64,000 nt of DNA from Enterocytospora artemiae (Eukaryota > Microsporidia), in contig JASNGC010000004.1 of the NCBI GenBank assembly GCA_038659295.1, positions 1 through 64,000 of the forward strand, in the 5' to 3' direction. A program made the position numbers and the translations under genes. Shown piece by piece: positions 58,396 to 64,000 of this stretch. Under the pieces are notes generated by a model. That model saw nothing but the letters and a program-made list of their open reading frames with translations, was not told where the DNA came from and did not search any database. The stretch's first letter is position 1. Each line of letters opens with the position of its first letter.

Positions 58396-58719
58396 ATGAT
58401 TATTTATAAGACTGAGTTGGACGTTCCACATGACGAAAAATATGAGGAAATATTCCATGAGAATAAAAAGTATTTTATGGTTAGAAATAATAAGAGGATT
58501 CAGCCAGATAGAAAATACCATAATAAAGATAATAGGTATCTGCAGAAACAATTGAATCATAGATTGAATATTTTAAGTAATTTTAGTAAAAAACACAATG
58601 ATTTAGAAGATACTACAAGAGAATACTTGGAGTTGATACCGGTAGCGATTGGAATACTAAGAGATGAATTTGGTATGAATATTGAGAGTGCGATGTTTGA
58701 TTATCTATTTGATTTGTAA
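58396..58719 (+). CDS. Hypothetical protein, 107 residues
   Basis: Not recognised. Charged, mostly helical by composition (RYLQKQLNHRLNILSNFSKKHNDLEDTTREYL), with a C-terminal helix ending FDYLFDL. No signal peptide or membrane segment. CCCC lies 14 bases upstream of the ATG, supporting a real gene. Same strand as RPL26 and the next gene. Confidence 0.6.
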   Translation: MIIYKTELDVPHDEKYEEIFHENKKYFMVRNNKRIQPDRKYHNKDNRYLQKQLNHRLNILSNFSKKHNDLEDTTREYLELIPVAIGILRDEFGMNIESAMFDYLFDL

Positions 58720-58856
58720 TATCCATAATCTAAATTATTTTAAATTGTGTAGAATTCAAAATAGGCATGGATCGATGCTTCGAATTGATTAAATTCTGCT
58801 CCCAATGAAATTATGCCAAGTTAATTGAATAACAGGATTTTTCCTAATTCTCATTA

Positions 58857-59378
58857 ATGGTGGCCCATTTTATGAAGTTACAACAGTTTAGAATTCTCTC
58901 TCTCAAACAATTTAAGCACCATCTCCTGAGTTTTAAAACAAAGACAAGCTCTGAAGAGGAGCTTTACAACAAACTTACCGAACTGCACAGGGCATATCTA
59001 GTTTATAAGAATGCCATGGAAATAAAAACAATAAATCAGATTAAAGGTTGCAATACTGACGAAATATTGTTTGTGTCTGTAGATGGTAAAATAGTTACTG
59101 TAGAAAACCATCCTATTTTGGATTCCAAATTTAGTAATTTAAGATGCCATCAAATTCAAGAGGGATCCCATGATAATTCAGGGGAGCTTCAGGTAGAAAG
59201 GAACGACAACACTATAATGGAGACCAGCATTATGTATTTTGAGTATAAAAATCGTGCATGTGATTTGTGTGGGAAGTATTTTACGGATTTATTCTACGAT
59301 GTCCCACTTGAAAGAAGAAGAGAGGACGATTTCTATCTGGCATATCATGGCGAGTGCAGTGAACTACTGAGAAACTAG
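58857..59378 (+). CDS. Zinc-binding protein, possibly Mediator subunit 27-like
   Basis: 173 residues. A helical N-terminal part is followed by a C-terminal zinc-type motif, CDLCGKYFTDLFYDVP, then 16 residues and HGEC. CxxCGK...D...H..C at the extreme C-terminus is the layout of MED27. The similarity is limited to that motif. No CCC block precedes the ATG at 58,857, and the next ATG (58,872) is an alternative. Role otherwise unknown. Confidence 0.5.
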   Translation: MVAHFMKLQQFRILSLKQFKHHLLSFKTKTSSEEELYNKLTELHRAYLVYKNAMEIKTINQIKGCNTDEILFVSVDGKIVTVENHPILDSKFSNLRCHQIQEGSHDNSGELQVERNDNTIMETSIMYFEYKNRACDLCGKYFTDLFYDVPLERRREDDFYLAYHGECSELLRN

Positions 59379-59676
59379 AAGTTGAATATAGGTTATGATG
59401 GTTCTAGAGGAGAATCTGGAATATTAAATCATATAGATGAAGGTGTTTCTTTGCATGGAGTCGACAAAAAGCTAAGTAATCATGTACTTTTCAAGCTCTT
59501 AAATAAAAAATTAACATTAACCATATTTTTTATATTTCAATAGCATATTCAGAATTAGTGTTTAATAAAAAGACTGTGTTCTGTATCTATTTTAATATAT
59601 TATTTACAAATTGTTGTGATTGGGTTTGATATTCGATAATATCTGAAAAGGATACACTATAGATTTTATTTTCCAT
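59379..59676. other. Convergent intergenic region, no gene seen
   Basis: About 300 AT-rich bases between converging genes. Confidence 0.45.
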
Positions 59677-60922
59677 TTAATTGTTTATCGAACGAAATTG
59701 ATACAATAATAAGGCACTCATGACACAACTAATAATTCCTATTATCAAGGCCAAATACGAACTTATTTTCTGTGAGGGTTTTGAGTATACCCATTTTGGA
59801 GGTGGATCAAAACTACATACACCTTCCATACGCACAATCATATCTGCCATCTCCGCATTTTTCTTTTGTAGAATATCTATAGTACTCATATAAGAAGAAA
59901 TATCTGCTGAATTGGTCTTGATTTTTTGTATGTCTAATTGATCAATATCTGTGATTGGCCCATGAATTGAAGGTCTAAATTGATATATTCCAACTAATTG
60001 ATTTACTTTGTTTACACCCACATAAACTTCAAAGGCAATAGATAATATTTTATCTAGGTATATTTCACTCAGAACATAGTCAATAATAAATTCAAATCCT
60101 TCGGATGATTCGTAGAGATTACACAATTCTTCATCTATCTTAATTTTGTTCTCTATGTATTCTCTAGCTTTTTCAATAGCCATAGATGTTTCTTTATTGT
60201 AATTGTTGACTTGACCAAGGCTCCACCAAGCTCTATCTTTTTCGAAATGAAATGTATTTTTATCGTCTATAAACTGCTTGAGGGGTAGCAATTTTAGATT
60301 AGAAGATGAAGGAGAGTCCTTTTCTAAGTTTTTAAAAATATAGTTGTCAGGTCTTTTTTCAAAGGTAGCTACGTAAAGATCTCCTTTATCATCAAAAACA
60401 TCGATGCTTGATTCAATTGTAGACAACCCCGCACAGATCACTTTACCATCACATACTGATAATGAATAAACCTGATTATTCTTTCCTTGAACTGTAATAA
60501 GATTAGATTTGTCCTTAAAGATATCTAATATGCCCGATATCATACCATATTTATTCGTTGTATCCACAAAAAATTGTTCAATATATTCTTGCTTGTCCAG
60601 GTCATATTCTTCCTTTGTCACTGGGATTACCTCAATACTTTCAAACTTCGATTTCCATTTGCCATTCAGCTTTAAGATAATCTTGAGTAAATTCCAGCAA
60701 TTTGTTCCAAGTGAAATACCAATCATTGAAATAGAGTTGTCATCCTGTTTGCAATATATCTCCAAAATCATCCTTAAAGACAATTATGCTATTACCTTCT
60801 GGATCATACAAAAGTTTTCTAAACATATCAGCGCTATGCCTTGCTAAGTAATGTTTCGATAGTTGTTCGTGTGTGAGTGTGGTTGAGAATATCGATAGAT
60901 AGTAAAGTAAGGAGAAAATCAT
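59677..60922 (-). CDS. Type I membrane protein with an apparent frameshift near the N-terminus
   Basis: Two overlapping frames make one protein. The first (60,740-60,922) starts at an ATG with CCCCTT before it and encodes a signal peptide (MIFSLLYYLSIFSTTLT) and a mature start. The second (from about 60,783 to 59,677) lacks a proper start and runs to a C-terminal membrane segment (about 20 residues, YLALIIGIISCVMSALLLY) and a short tail. A one-base difference near 60,742 would join them at about 411 residues. The luminal part has beta-rich stretches like VYSLSVCDGKVICAG that recall a propeller. Family not recognised. Probably an ER or surface protein. Confidence 0.65.
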
Positions 60923-60992
60923 AAGGGGCCCAGTTTGCTTATTTAATAATATTGAACCTCCTAATTAAATTACTGAAAGGAGGGCCCCTTAT
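60921..60992. promoter_or_regulatory. Perfect 11-bp inverted repeat at a divergent promoter
   Basis: ataaggggccc (60,921-60,931) and gggccccttat (60,982-60,992) are exact inverted copies 50 bases apart. The left copy includes the CCCC start motif and overlaps the start codon of the minus-strand gene. The right copy would be the same motif facing the plus strand. GC-rich blocks are rare in this AT-rich spacer. Confidence 0.45.
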
Positions 60993-61133
60993 TGTTAATA
61001 ATATCATAGAGTACTGAGGAAATGTGTGGATATGGTTGTTGCTGCACTATTGTTTCGATGGATATCAAAGTCACAGTAATTGTTCGAGATGGCCATTAAC
61101 TATTTTAAATATTGCATTTGACCCTTAAACTAT

Positions 61134-61616
61134 ATGATTTCAATAACGAAGCATGGCCTAAAATTAATTGTGAGAAAAGTAAGTAACTTAAGCGATATTG
61201 AAAGCAGTATTGAAAATATCAAAAACTACCTGAGAAATATAAGGGGTGCTTGTGAGGATAGAAACACAGAAGAATTTCCAGCAAATGACATAGGACAGAC
61301 AATAAGAGCCATAAATAGGATTAAAAGGATGGTAGGTATTGGTAAAAACCAGGAATCGGATAGGACACTGGACCAAATTGGTGATGCAGAATCCGGAGTA
61401 ATAGATAATGACAATAATATACCTGTTGAAAATTGTAGAAAAGAAGATAAAATTATCGACAAAGAGTTTTTTGATGAAATCATTAACTCAAACAACATCT
61501 ATGAGCTGTTCAGAGAGAAGTTTGAGAGCATCCAGGCTGAGAAAAACAAAATAGACAGAAAAAAAGAGGTTTTTAATTTATTCAGAAAGAAATTGGAGGA
61601 AAGAATCTGGTGTTAG
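61134..61616 (+). CDS. Hypothetical coiled-coil protein, 160 residues
   Basis: Not recognised. A helical N-terminal half (SDIESSIENIKNYLRNIR) and a charged C-terminal coiled coil (LFREKFESIQAEKNKIDRKK) flank an acidic linker. No signal peptide. CCC lies 13 bases before ATG, supporting the start. Confidence 0.6.
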   Translation: MISITKHGLKLIVRKVSNLSDIESSIENIKNYLRNIRGACEDRNTEEFPANDIGQTIRAINRIKRMVGIGKNQESDRTLDQIGDAESGVIDNDNNIPVENCRKEDKIIDKEFFDEIINSNNIYELFREKFESIQAEKNKIDRKKEVFNLFRKKLEERIWC

Positions 61617-61910
61617 GCTATCAATTAAAATACCTTCAAATTGTTGGGAATAACTGATCCAACAACAATTTTGTGACTGGTTTCGAACATTACTTTGTCC
61701 AATTATAAACTTTTAGAATATTGAGTGCTTAAGAATGAATATTGATGAGTTGGAATTACCATGTACAAAATGTAATGATTGACTGTGCATTAAGGGAATC
61801 ACTCTAATCATATACGGAAATATTTTTATTTTATTGTTTCATTTTGGTAAATTGGCACAATTTACTCATCTGGGAAGCACATGTAATGTTCAATCTTTGT
61901 TAGGGCTAAA
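61617..61910. other. Intergenic, no gene seen
   Basis: AT-rich spacer with a ttagggctaaa just before the next ATG, a GGG rather than CCC context. Confidence 0.45.
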
Positions 61911-62399
61911 ATGTTGAAAGCACTATTACTATTTCTAACTATGTTAGTGTTTTGTAGCCGTGAGGTGCCAGAAGGATCAATATCTCGTGCTGGATGTAGT
62001 GTGAAGGAATCATTTCAGAGTAATGGAAGTGGTTCTGTTTTGTACAAAGAAGTAGATGGAAGTTGCTATGATGATGACCATCCACAGAAAACCAAAAAAT
62101 CAGTGATATTTATACAAGAGTCAAACCTTTCCATGGACAATTACAATCCTGGCTTGTTGTTTTTAGGACTTTTGGCCTTTTGTCATGTTTGGATAATACC
62201 GGCTGTCATTATATATGCAGTAGTCCCAAAGTCTCAGGGTGTCAATATGTTGCACAATTTGATTGCAATTAATATTATATCCATATCGTGTTTGGTTATT
62301 GGCTTTTTTACCATAGGTATCTTATTTTGTATATTTGTGGTATGCATCTCAACTCTTTTAAACCCTATTGGGTTAATTAAGGCATTGGTAACTACATAG
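61911..62399 (+). CDS. Small secreted/membrane protein, unrecognised
   Basis: 162 residues. A signal peptide (about 1-15) is followed by a short polar segment with two cysteines (29 and 52), then two long hydrophobic segments (about 82-106 and 118-150). No family recognised. It neighbours another small membrane protein on the same strand. Confidence 0.6.
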   Translation: MLKALLLFLTMLVFCSREVPEGSISRAGCSVKESFQSNGSGSVLYKEVDGSCYDDDHPQKTKKSVIFIQESNLSMDNYNPGLLFLGLLAFCHVWIIPAVIIYAVVPKSQGVNMLHNLIAINIISISCLVIGFFTIGILFCIFVVCISTLLNPIGLIKALVTT

Positions 62400-62760
62400 A
62401 CTAGACGGTTGACACAGGTAACGGTGATACTGCTTATAGTAACCCCTAACCATTATTAATAAAATTTAATATCAAAGATTACAGGTTATTCTTGATAATT
62501 GTTATGTTGATTCTTAGCATTGCTCAATAGAAGAAGCATCTCCAAAAAATTTCTTGCTATGATCCTCATGTGAATGTATTTGTCAGTATTAATAGTAGCA
62601 TAGCATCGCATGTCTTTTATATTATATTACTTTATTTCTCAAGGGAATTAAAAAGTTGTTAGGTTTATGTATCAGTTGCCTTCTTAATGCCTGATAGAAT
62701 TGTATTTAGATATATTATAGTGTATGTATTTCAGACGGATTGTTTGCCCTTACAAATTCA
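62400..62760. other. Intergenic, no gene seen
   Basis: AT-rich. No RNA gene recognised. tgccctt lies 14-20 bases before the next ATG. Confidence 0.45.
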
Positions 62761-63111
62761 ATGTTTCTCTCTCATATCGAATCTGAAATTATGAAGCTAC
62801 TCATAATACCACTCATACTCCCTATGGTATGCACCAGTAACAACTACTTTATACAGTTCTGTTGTATAATAATTCCGGAATATCTCGCTTTTCTTCACCC
62901 AAGTATCTCCAACATCCTGATGATTTCCTTTGTTCCACTGTTATTTTTAAAAAGATATTTGATAAAAAGAAGTATTAAAATCAAACTGAATACTCAGGAA
63001 ACAGCATTAGATGCCAAAAAAGACCCTAAACAGTCTAGCAGTGTATCTCAAAACAATTTGAACAAGTACATATATCATAGTATTGTAACCATCACAAGGA
63101 TAACAAATTAA
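62761..63111 (+). CDS. Small membrane protein, unrecognised
   Basis: About 116 residues from the first ATG; the inner ATG at 62,791 (MKLLIIPLILPMVCTSN) would begin with a signal peptide. A second hydrophobic segment (ILMISFVPLLFLKRYLIKR) is followed by a basic, polar tail of about 55 residues. The start is uncertain; CCC upstream favours 62,761. Function unknown. Confidence 0.5.
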   Translation: MFLSHIESEIMKLLIIPLILPMVCTSNNYFIQFCCIIIPEYLAFLHPSISNILMISFVPLLFLKRYLIKRSIKIKLNTQETALDAKKDPKQSSSVSQNNLNKYIYHSIVTITRITN

Positions 63112-63179
63112 TTTGGCATTGTACGACTATCATTTATGCTACATAAGTCAACAAATATAATTTATTAAATTGCTTTTTA

Positions 63180-63824
63180 TTATGTCCTATGATCTTTTTT
63201 AGTAAGAATATACCTAAGTTTTGTAAGACGTTGTCTAACTTCTTCGGAATACGGTCTCAGGGAACTTTCTCCCATGTGTGATATTCTGTCAGAAATTTGA
63301 TCAATCTGCTTTTCAGCATCAAATGAATCATGTAATAATTGCAGTACCTTTGGCTTGTCAATTACATTTGCTTTCACTAGAATATGCATTATTGCACAAA
63401 CCAGCTTCGGATTTTGCTCAAATATTTCATTTAGTTCAGTTGGCTGGTCAACTGCCATTTGCTTTATATATCCTAAAACCTCTTTTATACTTCCTTCATC
63501 CATGCTGTCCAAAGCATTTACTATATTCTCAACCTGTAATGGCTTAGACTCTGGTTCTTTAATTTTAGTGGGAAGATCATTCTCGGCATAATTAATCTTA
63601 ACTGGCCGCCCATTAAAACTAAACTTCAAATTTCTCATTGCTGACTCTGCAATAGCGGGAGACTCGTATTCACAAAATCCATATCCTTTAGATTTCCCAG
63701 TATTCTTATCGATCATCAATCGAAAACTGACCACTCTTCCGGCAGCTGAAAGCTCCTTTATCACGGTAGCCTCATCTATTTCGAAATCTATATTTCCAAC
63801 AAAGACACTGCAGCCTTCCTTCAT
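63180..63824 (-). CDS. RNA15: mRNA cleavage factor RNA15/CstF-64
   Basis: 214 residues. Binds the U/GU-rich element downstream of the poly(A) site in 3' end formation. An RRM (about 6-85) has RNP2 VFVGNI and RNP1 KGYGFCEY and the RVVSFRLMIDKNTGKSKGYG context characteristic of CstF-64. A hinge domain (about 95-150, IKEVLGYIKQMAVDQPTELNEIFEQNPKL) binds CstF-77/RNA14. A short C-terminal helical part remains. CCCC lies 5 bases before ATG. Confidence 0.9.
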   Translation of the reverse strand: MKEGCSVFVGNIDFEIDEATVIKELSAAGRVVSFRLMIDKNTGKSKGYGFCEYESPAIAESAMRNLKFSFNGRPVKINYAENDLPTKIKEPESKPLQVENIVNALDSMDEGSIKEVLGYIKQMAVDQPTELNEIFEQNPKLVCAIMHILVKANVIDKPKVLQLLHDSFDAEKQIDQISDRISHMGESSLRPYSEEVRQRLTKLRYILTKKDHRT

Positions 63825-64000
63825 ATTGGGGTCTTAAAAAGAGAAAATAGTAAATGGATATCCAAGTACTGAAAAAACCAAATATTTAAAATACTATGCA
63901 TAATTTACATGTGATAAACACAAAATAAACAAAAATATTTTATCCATTTGTAATATAAAAATATAATTAATACGTTGCTTATAAAATATTGATGGTTGTT
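63825..64000. other. AT-rich upstream region of RNA15 at the window edge
   Basis: Very A/T-rich with no gene visible before the window ends. Confidence 0.4.

Overview
This window looks like one end of a chromosome from a microsporidian, an intracellular fungus-related parasite. The small-subunit rRNA gene is only about 1.28 kb. The large-subunit gene carries a fused 5.8S-like segment at its 5' end and is about 2.4 kb. Protein genes are compact, intronless and shorter than their yeast counterparts, and most start codons sit just behind a CCC block. The rRNA order is 5'-LSU-ITS-SSU-3', the reverse of the usual eukaryotic order and the one known from the Nosema bombycis group. I cannot name the species.

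Positions 1-31,203 form a giant imperfect inverted repeat. The left arm (1-13,243) runs LSU (5' end cut off by the window), ITS, SSU, a TA-rich minisatellite, decayed gene copies and a 3.8 kb repeat unit. It ends in a CCAG array (13,244-13,600). A CTAA array (13,601-14,160), a candidate 4-bp telomere repeat, follows, and then the right arm (14,161-31,203) repeats everything in mirror order. The right arm is about 3.8 kb longer because it holds one more copy of the tandem unit. The right arm has canonical rRNA sequence and an open 192-codon gene, while the left arm carries changes at conserved rRNA positions and a stop in that gene. The simplest reading is that the real chromosome end starts at the CTAA array and runs rightward, and that the left arm is a fold-back copy or a second chromosome end joined head to head. 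Both remain possible.

The AT-rich subtelomere between telomere and rDNA (about 12.7 kb on the right) is largely a graveyard of one gene family: a short secreted or membrane protein with His/Asp-rich repeats. One copy next to the rDNA is intact.

Inside the rDNA (31,426 onward) come 23-bp repeats upstream of the LSU, a wrecked copy of a large secreted leucine-rich-repeat gene, a second copy interrupted by a single stop codon, a 5S rRNA gene and a two-module cysteine-rich membrane protein. From about 40.4 kb the window is ordinary core genome: fructose-bisphosphate aldolase, MCM3, GPI de-N-acetylase, ribosome biogenesis factors (ENP2/NOL10-like, UTP18-like, SQT1-like), V-ATPase subunit e, serine palmitoyltransferase LCB2, a SEC9/SNAP-25 SNARE, RPB6, delta-COP, RPS15, RPL26, an SPT7-like bromodomain protein and an RNA15/CstF-64 protein. 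Several small secreted or membrane proteins without recognisable relatives are mixed in, and these are the best candidates for parasite-specific functions. I found no tRNA gene, CRISPR array or transposase gene.
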